NCBI RefSeq assembly: GCF_014698045.1
Contig: NZ_JACJSE010000005.1
Span: forward strand, 124,001 to 188,000
Source: Aulosira sp. FACHB-615
GTDB taxonomy: Bacteria > Cyanobacteriota > Cyanobacteriia > Cyanobacteriales > Nostocaceae
Reading direction: 5' to 3'
Length of the DNA: 64,000 nt
Shown: in pieces, positions 16,776-26,429 of the stretch
Numbering within the stretch: position 1 is the first letter of the stretch
Layout: each line of letters opens with the position of its first letter
Notes under the pieces: generated by a model
Database searches by the model: none
Told to the model about the DNA's origin: nothing
What the model saw: only the letters and a program-made list of their open reading frames with translations
Program-made: the position numbers and the translations under genes

Positions 16776-17601
16776 GCAAATTTTACAGGACATTTCGCAA
16801 ACAAGCGATCGCCCACTTGCAGAAGTCCTGAATTATCACCTCCTGGAAAGTCTTTTGCGTCGTGTTGCTAACTCCACTCACACCGCAGATTTAGTGCTGC
16901 GTGGCGGAATGTTAACACGGTTGTGGGTTCCCCCAGGGCATCGTATTGCAGTTGATGTCGATTTTCTGGGGTTATATCCCTTTGATATTGAATCCACAAC
17001 CAAACGCTTTCGGGAATTGCTGGCGACTGAAGGATTTAGTGACGGTGTGGTTTTTCATTTAGAATCCCTAGAATCTTATGGTATTTGGTTGGAAGATCCA
17101 TTTCCTGGTGTGCGCCTGCAACTTGATGCTTCCGTACTAGATTACCGTCAAAAGCTGCAAATTGATGTCGGCTTTAACGATCCCCTCGTTCCCCCCGCCC
17201 AATGGATTGAATATCCTACCTTAGTGACAGCAGAACCAGTAAAACTTCTAGCCGCTAGACCAGAATTAATGGCGGGTTGGAAACTACACGGTTTAATTGA
17301 ACAAGGTGCTAAACGCTGGCGCGGTAAAGATTTGTATGACCTGATGTTGCTGGCGACAGTAGTACCGTTAGATAAAACATTGTTGCCAGAAGCTATCAAA
17401 ATAGCTTTTAGTAGTCATAATGCTGACTTGCAAGAAGTACTGACAATTCTCTCTCAACCCCAATGGTGGAATACAGGGAAAAATCGACGGAATTGGCGCT
17501 ATTACTGCCGGAAAGTGCCGACACAAATCATGCCTGATGATTTTATGACTGTTGTGGCAAAAGTCACTGATTATTGGCGACCGATTGTTGCTAAACTGTA
17601 G
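16768..17601 (+). CDS. AbiEii/MenT-type nucleotidyltransferase family protein
   Basis: The 277-residue protein carries the signature of the nucleotidyl-transferase AbiEii toxin family: LVLRGGMLTRLW (about residues 42-53) followed by RIAVDVDFLGLYPFD (about 59-73), where the two Asp residues would hold metal. A later KLLAARPELMAGWKLHGLIEQ and GKDLYDLMLL (about residues 151-193) match the family's Lys and K-DxxDL motifs. Known members transfer nucleotides to tRNA or another target and are usually neutralised by a cognate antitoxin. Here the upstream partner is not an AbiEi-like protein. The ATG overlaps the upstream stop by 8 bp. Toxicity is not established. Confidence 0.85.
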   Translation: MLEQILQDISQTSDRPLAEVLNYHLLESLLRRVANSTHTADLVLRGGMLTRLWVPPGHRIAVDVDFLGLYPFDIESTTKRFRELLATEGFSDGVVFHLESLESYGIWLEDPFPGVRLQLDASVLDYRQKLQIDVGFNDPLVPPAQWIEYPTLVTAEPVKLLAARPELMAGWKLHGLIEQGAKRWRGKDLYDLMLLATVVPLDKTLLPEAIKIAFSSHNADLQEVLTILSQPQWWNTGKNRRNWRYYCRKVPTQIMPDDFMTVVAKVTDYWRPIVAKL

Positions 17602-17773
17602 CAAAGTGCTGAGGTAAGTCAAAAGGCAAAAATGAAGAATACTTTTGACTTCTGCGGCTTTGTCGGAATGCCTTCTGCCTTCTTGAATGTAAATTTTATG
17701 TGATGCGATCGCCAAAATTTCTGGGAATCATAAAGATAGGCAGTCGTAAAAAATATGTGTTTCACTGAAGTCT

Positions 17774-20700
17774 ATGGCGAATTCTAATAGCACCCGCACG
17801 CAACCAATTTTGCAGCTTTCGGGTTATCAGATCCTTGAGCAAATCTATCAAGGAACAAAAACAATTGTGTATCGTGCGGTGCAAATAGAGACACAGCGCC
17901 CAGTAGTAATTAAGTTGCTGGCTCAGGATTATCCCAGCTTTAGTGAACTTGTACAATTTCGTAATCAATATACCGTCACCAAAAATCTGCCGATCGCAGG
18001 CATTGTTCAACCCTTGAGTCTGGAATCTGTGGGGAACAGTTATGCCTTAGTGATGGAAGACTTTGGCAGTATTTCTTTAGGAAAGTACCTCCAACAACAG
18101 CCCCTCTCACTGACTGAGACGCTGGTTATTGCCATTCAAATAGCAGAGATTCTCCATCACCTGCATCAACATCGAGTCATCCATAAAGACATTAAACCAG
18201 CCAACATTCTCATCCATCCAGACTCCAAACAAGTACAACTCATCGACTTCAGTATTGCTTCCCTGTTACCCAAAGAAACCCAAACCATCCAAAATCCCAA
18301 TGTGTTAGAAGGTACTCTAGCTTATCTCGCGCCAGAACAAACAGGACGGATGAATCGGGGGGTTGATTATCGGGCAGATTTTTACGCTCTGGGTATCACA
18401 CTGTATCAGTTGTTAACTAGACAATTGCCATTTATCAGTAAAGACCCATTGGAGTTGATTCATTGTCACATTGCTCAAGTACCGATATCTGTAAATCAAG
18501 TCAATCCCGATGTACCGCCAATGGTAGCTGCAATTGTGGCTAAACTAATGGCGAAAAATGCCGAAGACCGTTATCAGAGTACCATCGGACTCAAATATGA
18601 TCTGGAACATTGTTTGAGCCAGTACAAAGAAACAGGCACAATTGCGGAATTTAAACTAGGACAGAGAGATTTAAGCGATCGCTTCATCATCCCCGAAAAG
18701 CTCTACGGTAGGGAAACCGAAGTACAAGTCTTACTCGATGCCTTTGAGCGGGTAGCCGTTGGAACTACAGAATTAATGCTGGTGGCGGGTTTTTCGGGGA
18801 TTGGGAAAACTGCCGTCATCAATGAAGTCCACAAACCCATTGTCCGCCAGCGTGGCTATTTTATTAAAGGTAAGTTTGACCAGTTCAATCGCAACATTCC
18901 CTTGGGTGCGTTTATGCAAGCCTTTCGGGATTTAGTCGGGCAATTACTCAGCGAAAGTGATGCCCAATTACAAACCTGGAAAACTCGGATTCTGCAAGCT
19001 TTAGGAGATAACGCTCAAGTTATCATTGAACTGATTCCCGAACTCGAACACATTATTGGTACTCAACTCCCAGCACCGGAATTATCTGGAACAGCAGCCC
19101 AAAATCGCTTTAATTTATTGTTCCAAAAATTCATTCAAGTCTTCACCCAGCCCGAACACCCGTTAGTGATGTTTGTGGATGATTTGCAATGGGCAGATTC
19201 GGCTTCCTTGAATTTGATTCAAGTGTTAATGTCTGAGTCGCAAACGGGCTGTCTATTAATGCTGGGTGCTTATCGGGATAATGAGGTGTTTGCTGCCCAC
19301 CCATTGATATTGACTCTCAATGGTATAGAAAAAGCTGGGGTAAAAATCCACACCATCACCCTACAACCCCTGAGTTTCAATAGTCTCAATCATCTGATTG
19401 CCGATACCCTTTATGCTCCTGCATCTTTAGTGCAACCACTTACAGAACTGGTCATGCAGAAAACTCAGGGTAATCCCTTCTTTGCGACGCAGTTTTTGAA
19501 GGCATTACATCAAGACCAGTTAATTACCTTTGACTCGAATGCAGGATATTGGCAGTTTAATATTGTGCAAGTGCGAGATGCAGCTTTAACCGATGATGTT
19601 GTTGAATTGATGGTGCAGCAATTACAAAAACTGCCGGAAACAACCCAAGAGATTTTAAAACTTGCGGCTTGTATTGGCGCACAGTTTGATTTAAATACAC
19701 TGGCGATTGTTTCGCAGCAATCCCAAACAGAAGTAGCAGCAACATTGTGGAAAGCCTTACAGGAAGGTTTAGTTCTGCCTCAAAGTGATATTTACAAATT
19801 TTATTTGGGGGAAAATGAGGTGAATCAGCACACCCCACAGGAAACCCTCAATTATCGGTTTCTGCACGATCGCGTCCAACAAGCAGCTTATTCTCTGATT
19901 TCCGATGAGCAGAAAACCTCAACTCACCTGCATATCGGACAATTACTGCTACAAAATTCCTCGGAAACGGTAAAACAGGAAAAATTGTTTGATATTGTTG
20001 AGCATTTGAATTTAGGACAATGCCTAATTAGTCAACCAAGCGATCGCGAAGAATTAGCTCAACTCAATTTGCAAGCTGGAGTTAAGGCCAGAAATTCTAC
20101 AGCCTATCCAGCAGCCAGGACTTATTTACAAACAGGAATTACTTTATTAGAAAGCAACTGTTGGCAACATCAATATGAATTGACTTTAAATCTGTATATT
20201 ACATTTACTGAAGTCAGCTATTTGAATGGCGACTTTGAGGGTATGGAACAGCAAGCAGCATTGGTGTTACAGCAAGCGCAAACAGTTCTAGACCGCGTGA
20301 AAATTTATGAAATTCAAATTGCTGCCAACACTTTACAAAGTCATGTCTTAGAGGCGATCGCTGTGGGCAGAACAGCTTTATCCCTATTGGGAATTGAACT
20401 ACCTGAAGAAGCCAACGACACCAAGATTGCTACAGCACTACAAACCCTCAGCACCCAGTTAGCAAATATTCCAGTAGAAACATTGGTCGATTTACCAGTT
20501 ACCAATGATAGTGTTACCCAAGCAGCAATGCGTATTATGGGCATCTTATTTCCACCAATGATTCAGGGTATGCCCAGTTTATTACCTTTGCTAAGTTCCA
20601 AGATGGTCAGTCTATCTTTGCAATCGGGAAATACAGTATCATCAACTATCGGCTATGCCATACACGGATTAGTCATGTCTGCCTTTTTAGCAGATGCAGC

Positions 20701-23700
20701 TACAGGCTATGATTTTGGCAAAGTTGCTTTAAATTTACTCGAAAAATATAATACCCCAGAGATTAAGCCCATCGTGATGTTTCTGTTTGGCAGCTTTATT
20801 CAACTCCATAAAGAGCCATTGCAGAACTCAATCCCAACCTTGAAAACAGCTTTTGATGTGGGGATGGAGACTGGTAATTTTATGTACGCTGGCTTTTCCT
20901 TAGCTATCCACAGCAATTGCCGATTTTTTAGTGGTGAAGAATTGAGTGGTTTTGTGCAAGACATGGCTCACTATAGTCTGGCTTTAGCTCAGGTGAAACA
21001 ATATGCGGCTCAAGCCTATATAGATTTAGGAAAACAAACAGCAGAAAATTTTATTGAAATAGTGACTCAACCACATTGTTTAACCGGAAATTCTTACAAT
21101 GAAACAGTGATGCTGCCTAAGCACCAGCAAGATGGGGATGGAACAGCGATCGCAGAAGTCTATATATATAAGTTATTACTGGCTTACTATTTTGGTAATT
21201 ATCAAGATGCAATTCATTATGAGGCTCAAGCACAGTCTTACATAGCAGCTTTATCAGGCACATTTTTCGTGCCTATTTTTTATTTTTATGCAGCCCTGAC
21301 TCATTTGACACGCTTACCGGTTCAATCAGAACAGGATCAAGATGAAATTTTGGCAATGGCTCAAACCCATCAAACGACTCTGGCTCAATTTGCACATCAA
21401 GCACCCATGAATCACCAACATAAGGTAGATTTAATCGAGGCAGAAAAGCAACGGGTGTGGGGTGAAAATTACCTAGCCGCAGATTTATATGATCGCGCCA
21501 TCGCAGGAGCAAAAGCCAATGGATTCATTCAAGAAGAAGCCCTCGCCAACGAACTAGCTGCTAAATTCTATCTCAACTGGGAGAAAGAGAAAGTCGCCGC
21601 AGGTTATATGCAAGAAGCCTACTACTGTTATACCCATTGGGGAGCTAAAGCCAAAGTTGCTAACTTAGAAACCAGCTATCCCAATCTGCTTCGCCCCATC
21701 TTGCAACAGACACAAGCATCTACGAGCATTTTGAGTACCCTAGCAACGATTTCCCCGTTAACTGTATCTAGTCATACCAGCGATCGCAAGAGTTCCAGTA
21801 GTACCAACATTAACCAGTCCGTTGATTTTGCCACTATCCTCAAAGCCTCTCAAGGACTTTCTAGCACAATTCAATTAGATGAACTTTTACATCAACTCAC
21901 CCAAATCATTCTGCAAAACTCAGGCGCAGATCGCTGTGCCTTGATGTTGCTGAGTGAGACTGGAGAATGGCAAGTGCGGGCAATGGCTACTCCTCATGAA
22001 ACACAACTATGTGCTGAACCACTCACTAATAATCCTTATGTACCAATAAAGTTGATTTATTACGTCAAAAACACCCAAGAAGTTGTGGTGATTGACAACA
22101 TGGAAACTAGCTTACCTGTGATTGGGGAATATCTCAGACAACACCAGCCCCAAAGCTTACTATGTTTGCCCTTGCTCCATCAAGGGCATTTAATTGGCAT
22201 CTTATATCTCAACAATCAACTTACCAGTGGAGTATTTACTGAAGAGCGGATTTTAATTCTCAATTTCCTCTGCACCCAAGCGGCAATTTCCCTGGAAAAT
22301 GCCCGACTTTATCAACAGTTGGAACACTCACTCCAAGATGCTCAACAAAAGTCGCAGGATTTAGCAGAAGTTTTGGCACTTTCCAATGGACAACAACAAA
22401 TTTTGGCGTTGATTGCCCAAGGGGTTTCCTTAAACACGATTTTAGAAGCAACTGCCCGATACATTGAAAGCCACGTTCATCATCCAGCCTATTGTTCCGT
22501 TTTGCTGATTGATACCGAAGGGCGATTATGTTATGGCGCAGCACCCAGTTTGCCAGCAGGCTACAATGCCATAGTTGATGGGGCTAAAATTGGCCCAGAA
22601 GTTGGTTCTTGTGGAACTGCCGCCTATTGCAAAGCATCTGTTACAGTGACAGATATTGCTACCGATCCCCTCTGGGCTAATTATCAATTCGCCTTAGACT
22701 TTGGTTTGCGGGCTTGTGCTTCGACACCCATTTTAGGTGCGGAAGGACAGGTGCTGGCTACCCTGGCTATGTATCAGCCTGTAGCTGGGGAATTTACCCT
22801 ACATGACCGCCAACTGATGGAAGTTGCCACCTATCTTGCCCGCATTGCCATTGAACGCCATCAAGCAGATGTAGAATTGCAAAATACTCAATTACAAGTA
22901 CTACAAAGCGAAAAAATGGCATCTCTGGGAAATCTGGTGGCTGGGGTTGCCCATGAAATCAACAACCCCATCGGTTTCCTGAATGGCAGTATCAGCAATG
23001 GCCAAGACTACGTACAAGATTTACTGGGACATTTAGCCCTTTATCAACAGGAGTATCCCGAACCAAACAAGGTAATTCAAAACAATGCTGACAAAATAGA
23101 CTTGGAATTTCTGGCGGAAGACTTACCCAAGTTACTCCATTCGATGAAAGGTGCAACGAATCGGATCACAAATATCAGTACAAGTCTGCGTACCTTCTCC
23201 CGTGCTGATACCGAATACAAAATCTCTGCCAATCTCCATGAGGGACTTGATAGCACATTGTTAATTTTGAAATATCGCCTCAAAGCCAACGAACACCGTC
23301 CAGAGATTCAAGTTATCCAAGAGTTTGACGATTTACCCACAATCGAATGCTTCCCTGGACAGTTAAACCAAGTATTTATGAATCTCTTGGCTAATGCCAT
23401 TGATATGTTTGACGAAATGGCGCAAACTCAATCCTTCAAAGAACTAGAAGCCAATCCCCAAATCATTACTATCCATACTGAAGTTAGATCAAAGCAGGTA
23501 TATATCGGTATCCGCGATAATGGCAAAGGTATGACACAAGAAGTACAAGAGAAAATTTTTGAGCATTTATTTACTACTAAAGCTGTGGGTAAAGGTACGG
23601 GTTTGGGATTAGCGATCGCTCGTCAAATTGTGGTAGAAAAACATGGTGGCAGACTGGAAGTACAGTCCCAGTTGGGTCAAGGTAGCGAGTTTTGCATCTA

Positions 23701-23725
23701 CCTGCCGATTGGTGAGGAGTGCTGA
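17774..23725 (+). CDS. Multidomain Ser/Thr kinase - AAA ATPase - GAF - GAF - histidine kinase
   Basis: This 1983-residue protein has the architecture of the Hstk dual-kinase family of Nostoc-type cyanobacteria. The N-terminal kinase (about 15-270) has VIHKDIKPANI and APEQTGRMNRGVDYRADFYA, with DFS instead of DFG. An STAND/AAA-type ATPase follows, Walker A GFSGIGKT near 340 and Walker B-like VMFVDDLQWAD near 465. A long helical repeat region runs to about 1300, then two GAF domains (about 1355-1515 and 1540-1700). The C-terminal histidine kinase has its H-box in GVAHEINNP near 1727, an N-box NLLANAID and G-boxes DNGKGM and GTGLGLAI. No membrane segment is evident. It is monocistronic; the response regulator is not adjacent. 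Confidence 0.95.
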   Translation: MANSNSTRTQPILQLSGYQILEQIYQGTKTIVYRAVQIETQRPVVIKLLAQDYPSFSELVQFRNQYTVTKNLPIAGIVQPLSLESVGNSYALVMEDFGSISLGKYLQQQPLSLTETLVIAIQIAEILHHLHQHRVIHKDIKPANILIHPDSKQVQLIDFSIASLLPKETQTIQNPNVLEGTLAYLAPEQTGRMNRGVDYRADFYALGITLYQLLTRQLPFISKDPLELIHCHIAQVPISVNQVNPDVPPMVAAIVAKLMAKNAEDRYQSTIGLKYDLEHCLSQYKETGTIAEFKLGQRDLSDRFIIPEKLYGRETEVQVLLDAFERVAVGTTELMLVAGFSGIGKTAVINEVHKPIVRQRGYFIKGKFDQFNRNIPLGAFMQAFRDLVGQLLSESDAQLQTWKTRILQALGDNAQVIIELIPELEHIIGTQLPAPELSGTAAQNRFNLLFQKFIQVFTQPEHPLVMFVDDLQWADSASLNLIQVLMSESQTGCLLMLGAYRDNEVFAAHPLILTLNGIEKAGVKIHTITLQPLSFNSLNHLIADTLYAPASLVQPLTELVMQKTQGNPFFATQFLKALHQDQLITFDSNAGYWQFNIVQVRDAALTDDVVELMVQQLQKLPETTQEILKLAACIGAQFDLNTLAIVSQQSQTEVAATLWKALQEGLVLPQSDIYKFYLGENEVNQHTPQETLNYRFLHDRVQQAAYSLISDEQKTSTHLHIGQLLLQNSSETVKQEKLFDIVEHLNLGQCLISQPSDREELAQLNLQAGVKARNSTAYPAARTYLQTGITLLESNCWQHQYELTLNLYITFTEVSYLNGDFEGMEQQAALVLQQAQTVLDRVKIYEIQIAANTLQSHVLEAIAVGRTALSLLGIELPEEANDTKIATALQTLSTQLANIPVETLVDLPVTNDSVTQAAMRIMGILFPPMIQGMPSLLPLLSSKMVSLSLQSGNTVSSTIGYAIHGLVMSAFLADAATGYDFGKVALNLLEKYNTPEIKPIVMFLFGSFIQLHKEPLQNSIPTLKTAFDVGMETGNFMYAGFSLAIHSNCRFFSGEELSGFVQDMAHYSLALAQVKQYAAQAYIDLGKQTAENFIEIVTQPHCLTGNSYNETVMLPKHQQDGDGTAIAEVYIYKLLLAYYFGNYQDAIHYEAQAQSYIAALSGTFFVPIFYFYAALTHLTRLPVQSEQDQDEILAMAQTHQTTLAQFAHQAPMNHQHKVDLIEAEKQRVWGENYLAADLYDRAIAGAKANGFIQEEALANELAAKFYLNWEKEKVAAGYMQEAYYCYTHWGAKAKVANLETSYPNLLRPILQQTQASTSILSTLATISPLTVSSHTSDRKSSSSTNINQSVDFATILKASQGLSSTIQLDELLHQLTQIILQNSGADRCALMLLSETGEWQVRAMATPHETQLCAEPLTNNPYVPIKLIYYVKNTQEVVVIDNMETSLPVIGEYLRQHQPQSLLCLPLLHQGHLIGILYLNNQLTSGVFTEERILILNFLCTQAAISLENARLYQQLEHSLQDAQQKSQDLAEVLALSNGQQQILALIAQGVSLNTILEATARYIESHVHHPAYCSVLLIDTEGRLCYGAAPSLPAGYNAIVDGAKIGPEVGSCGTAAYCKASVTVTDIATDPLWANYQFALDFGLRACASTPILGAEGQVLATLAMYQPVAGEFTLHDRQLMEVATYLARIAIERHQADVELQNTQLQVLQSEKMASLGNLVAGVAHEINNPIGFLNGSISNGQDYVQDLLGHLALYQQEYPEPNKVIQNNADKIDLEFLAEDLPKLLHSMKGATNRITNISTSLRTFSRADTEYKISANLHEGLDSTLLILKYRLKANEHRPEIQVIQEFDDLPTIECFPGQLNQVFMNLLANAIDMFDEMAQTQSFKELEANPQIITIHTEVRSKQVYIGIRDNGKGMTQEVQEKIFEHLFTTKAVGKGTGLGLAIARQIVVEKHGGRLEVQSQLGQGSEFCIYLPIGEEC

Positions 23726-23803
23726 GTTATCAGTCCCATATTCTCCCCACTCTCCCTTGTCTCCCTTGTCTGTCTCATTCATATCTCAAACAAGACTCCC
23801 ACA

Positions 23804-24661
23804 CTACCCTTGATAATGTTGTGTAGAAATAGGTGGTAAGTAGCGTTTTCGCCGACTTTGAATGCTTTTCCACAGTAAGACACCAGCAAAAATTAAAGTG
23901 GATAGCAAAACTACACTAGCGCCAGAGGCAATATCTAAGTAGTAGCTGAGGTAAATTCCCACAAATGCGATCGCTGCGCCTAAAATGCCAGAAATAATCA
24001 TAATATAACCAAAGCGATCGCTCAACAGTCGCGCAATGGAAGCTGGAATCACTACCGCAGAGATAATTAATGTCACTCCCAAAATATTTAATGTGGCGAC
24101 TAACAAAGTTGCCAGCATTAAAGCAAATAATGTATCCATCACCACCACTGGTACACCATGCACCTGTGCTACTTCTCTATCAAAACACCAAAACAACAAA
24201 GGGCGATAAAATACAAACACTAAGCCTAAAATCACAATCGATACTACCGTCACAAACCACAAATCTGTAGGAGAAACGCCCAAGACATTGCCAAATAAAG
24301 CCGCTTCAAAGTTTTGGCTAAATTTGCGATAGGTACTAATTACCGCGACACCCAAAGCAAAACTCGCCGTGGTAACAATTCCAATGGCAGCATCAGAATA
24401 TACTTTGCGCCCTGTAAGATATTGGATAAGCAAGGCGGCAGCAAATCCCCAAATTCCCGAACCAATATAAAAATTTAGCCCTAAAACATAGCTCAACACT
24501 GCTCCGCCCAAAATAGCATGAGAAAGACCATGAGCAATGTAACTCATCCTGCGAGTAATGATATATACACCCATCACACCGCACAATAGCCCCGCCATCA
24601 TCCCCACAATGACAGCACGGCTAAAAAATTCATAAGCAAAAGGTTTAAGTAGAAATTCCAT
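23804..24661 (-). CDS. Metal ABC transporter permease (ABC-3 / ZnuB-MntB family)
   Basis: The 285-residue protein has eight or nine hydrophobic segments and the ABC-3 hallmarks: MMAGLLCGVMGVYIITRRMS at the N-terminus, AHGLSHAILGGAVLSYVLGL near residue 43 and VTLIISAVVIPASIARLL near 200. It should form the membrane channel for Zn2+ or Mn2+ import with the ATPase at 25544-26410 and the binding protein at 26561-27619. A toxin-antitoxin remnant and a MITE now separate it from the ATPase gene, so its expression may have become partly independent. Confidence 0.92.
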   Translation of the reverse strand: MEFLLKPFAYEFFSRAVIVGMMAGLLCGVMGVYIITRRMSYIAHGLSHAILGGAVLSYVLGLNFYIGSGIWGFAAALLIQYLTGRKVYSDAAIGIVTTASFALGVAVISTYRKFSQNFEAALFGNVLGVSPTDLWFVTVVSIVILGLVFVFYRPLLFWCFDREVAQVHGVPVVVMDTLFALMLATLLVATLNILGVTLIISAVVIPASIARLLSDRFGYIMIISGILGAAIAFVGIYLSYYLDIASGASVVLLSTLIFAGVLLWKSIQSRRKRYLPPISTQHYQG

Positions 24662-24692
24662 GTATTTAATAAGTTTGGTAGTTATTGTATTT

Positions 24693-24815
24693 AGGACTTA
24701 CGCAACTATCATATTTTTTCTGTAGGGTGTGTGACGCAACGAGAAGATTTGAACGTAGTTATAAGATTTATAGCGTCACACACCAACCGCCAATTGTGAC
24801 ACTTACGTAAGTCCT
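24693..24815. repeat. MITE-like element, AGGACTTACGC family, variant interior
   Basis: Ends are AGGACTTACGC and ACGTAAGTCCT, but the interior differs from the other copies: TGTGTGACGC near 24728 faces GCGTCACACA near 24773. It lies between the metal permease gene and the broken toxin gene, and its right end abuts the toxin stop. Confidence 0.7.
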
Positions 24816-24821
24816 GTGTAT

Positions 24822-25209
24822 TTACCAATAACGAGTGACTGCGTAATTGTCTAAAACTGCATCTGCACTAATGATCGGAATCTTTTCTGTGATTGCTTGA
24901 GCAACTAAAAGCCGATCAAAGGGATCTTTATGATGAAATGGTAAATTAACAATCGCGGCTGTATGAGAAACTTTAATAGGTAATATTTCCAATTCGTTGA
25001 CGTAGATTTGAACGCTCAATCCAGGTAGCAAAGCTTTCAGGAATTTGATATTTACCAATACTAACTTTGATAGCAATTTCCCAATAGGAAACAGGACTTA
25101 GTAAGATGTCATTCAAAGGATCAACAATCAAATTACAAGCAACTTGACTAAGAGAGCGATCATTAAGTACAAACCAAAGAAATGCCTGAGTATCGAGTAA
25201 CAACTTCAT
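24822..25209 (-). pseudogene. VapC-like PIN-domain toxin, frameshifted
   Basis: Two overlapping frames make one PIN protein. The first gives the N-terminus MKLLLDTQAFLWFVLNDRSL with the first active Asp and SPVSYWEIAIKVSIGKYQIP with the Glu. The second gives the C-terminus PFHHKDPFDRLLVAQAITEK and ISADAVLDNYAV with the later acidic residues. Removing one base near 25012-25013 would join them through IERQIYVNELEILPI, giving a normal-length toxin of about 128 residues. So a single-base insertion has broken the gene, or the assembly has an error. The start overlaps the antitoxin stop by 4 bp (ATGA). Confidence 0.85.
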
Positions 25210-25436
25210 GGCATATAATTTTGAAAGTCTTCTAAGTGGGTTTCATCGTCAGACAAAATAGTTAAAGTTCCGATCGCACTACCGGGCTGTCGTGGTTTAC
25301 GCAGTGGCGGAAGTTCGGCAATTAGTCTGGCGACAGTGCGATCGCCTGTAATAATTTCTACTTCTTCACCAGGTTGCAAACTAGCAATCAGTTCGGGTAA
25401 ATGAAGTTGCGCTTCTGTTAATGAAATTCTTGTCAT
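25206..25436 (-). CDS. Phd/YefM-like antitoxin of the VapBC-type pair
   Basis: This small protein (76 residues from ATG 25436; an ATG at 25457 adds seven) begins MTRISLTEAQLHLPELIASL, followed by GEEVEIITGDRTVARLIAEL. That is the DNA-binding N-terminal half of Phd/YefM-type antitoxins. The C-terminal tail (LSDDETHLEDFQNYMP) would wrap the toxin. The toxin partner is frameshifted while this frame is intact, consistent with the antitoxin being retained. It sits inside a metal-transporter operon. Confidence 0.82.
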   Translation of the reverse strand: MTRISLTEAQLHLPELIASLQPGEEVEIITGDRTVARLIAELPPLRKPRQPGSAIGTLTILSDDETHLEDFQNYMP

Positions 25437-25543
25437 TGTTTTGGGTTTTAATACCATTGCTTTTGTTTAATTTTACAGTTATCGATCATTGGATGATGAA
25501 TTGTCAAAAAGCTGACAAAATAAGCTTTTTTGGGTTAATTTTG

Positions 25544-26410
25544 CTAATTGCTACTACTTGAAGATTTAGAATTATGTCCGTTGTGGCTTGAGGGAATTTT
25601 TCTGAGAATATCGGGTAAATTGTCTTGCATTTGATGGCGTAAGGAAGTACCTGCATTAGCAATCAAAATGCGATCGCTTTGATGAAATACCACCATTTCT
25701 GCACCAAAGGTCTGCTTTAAAATTGCAGGTGTAAACACATCGCTGGGTTCACCTTGGGCAATAACACTGTGATTAAAACACACTACCCAAGGTAAATGAG
25801 TCGCTACCGAATTTAAATCATGGGTAGAAAGTAGAATTGTTAACCCTTGTTGATTTAGTTCCGCCAACAAATGTAATAATTCATGCTGCACTCGTAAATC
25901 AGAACTACTGGTTGGTTCATCTAACAGAACAATTTCTGGTTCACCAACTAACGCCCTAGCAATAAATACCCGTTGCTGTTGTCCACCAGATAACTCACCA
26001 ATGGGACGATTAGCAATGTGCGCTATTCCTACCCGTTCTAATAAAGCTTTAGCTATGATGCGATCGCGGTATGATGACCAAGGTAAAAATTGCTGTTTGC
26101 GGTAACGCCCCATCATCACTACTTCCAGTGCAGTTACCGGAAAATTCCAATCTACTGTTTCTACTTGCGGGACATAACCCACCTTTGGCGGCGCGGTTCC
26201 CGGTTTTAAACGTTTTCCACGAAACCAAATTTCTCCTGCCCAAGGTTTAACTAACCCTAATATGGCTTTAATTAGAGTAGTTTTACCACTACCAGAAGGC
26301 CCCACTAAACCAGAAAGTTGCCCAGGATATAAGCACAAATTGACATTCGTCAACACTGGTTGAGTTTGAAAACCACAGGTAAGATTTTTAATTTCTAATA
26401 TTGTTTCCAT
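25544..26410 (-). CDS. Metal ABC transporter ATP-binding protein (ZnuC/MntA-like)
   Basis: From ATG 26410 the protein has 288 residues. It has Walker A GLVGPSGSGKTTLIK (about residues 32-46), a Q-loop with VGYVPQVETVDWNFP, the ABC signature LSGGQQQRVFIARAL, Walker B IVLLDEPTSSSD and a switch His in LSTHDLNS. The frame stays open upstream to 26488, but the extra residues (LPCLPCLPCLP) only translate a heptamer repeat, so that start is rejected. The C-terminal tail is rich in Ser, His and Asn (SSHNGHNSKSSSSSN), possibly metal-binding. It energises the importer with the flanking permease and binding protein. Confidence 0.93.
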   Translation of the reverse strand: METILEIKNLTCGFQTQPVLTNVNLCLYPGQLSGLVGPSGSGKTTLIKAILGLVKPWAGEIWFRGKRLKPGTAPPKVGYVPQVETVDWNFPVTALEVVMMGRYRKQQFLPWSSYRDRIIAKALLERVGIAHIANRPIGELSGGQQQRVFIARALVGEPEIVLLDEPTSSSDLRVQHELLHLLAELNQQGLTILLSTHDLNSVATHLPWVVCFNHSVIAQGEPSDVFTPAILKQTFGAEMVVFHQSDRILIANAGTSLRHQMQDNLPDILRKIPSSHNGHNSKSSSSSN

Positions 26411-26429
26411 GCAAATTAAGTAATTGAAG

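Noticed and set aside
24822..25076. Separate 84-residue gene upstream of the metal permease
   Set aside because: It is the C-terminal half of the frameshifted PIN toxin, not an independent gene.
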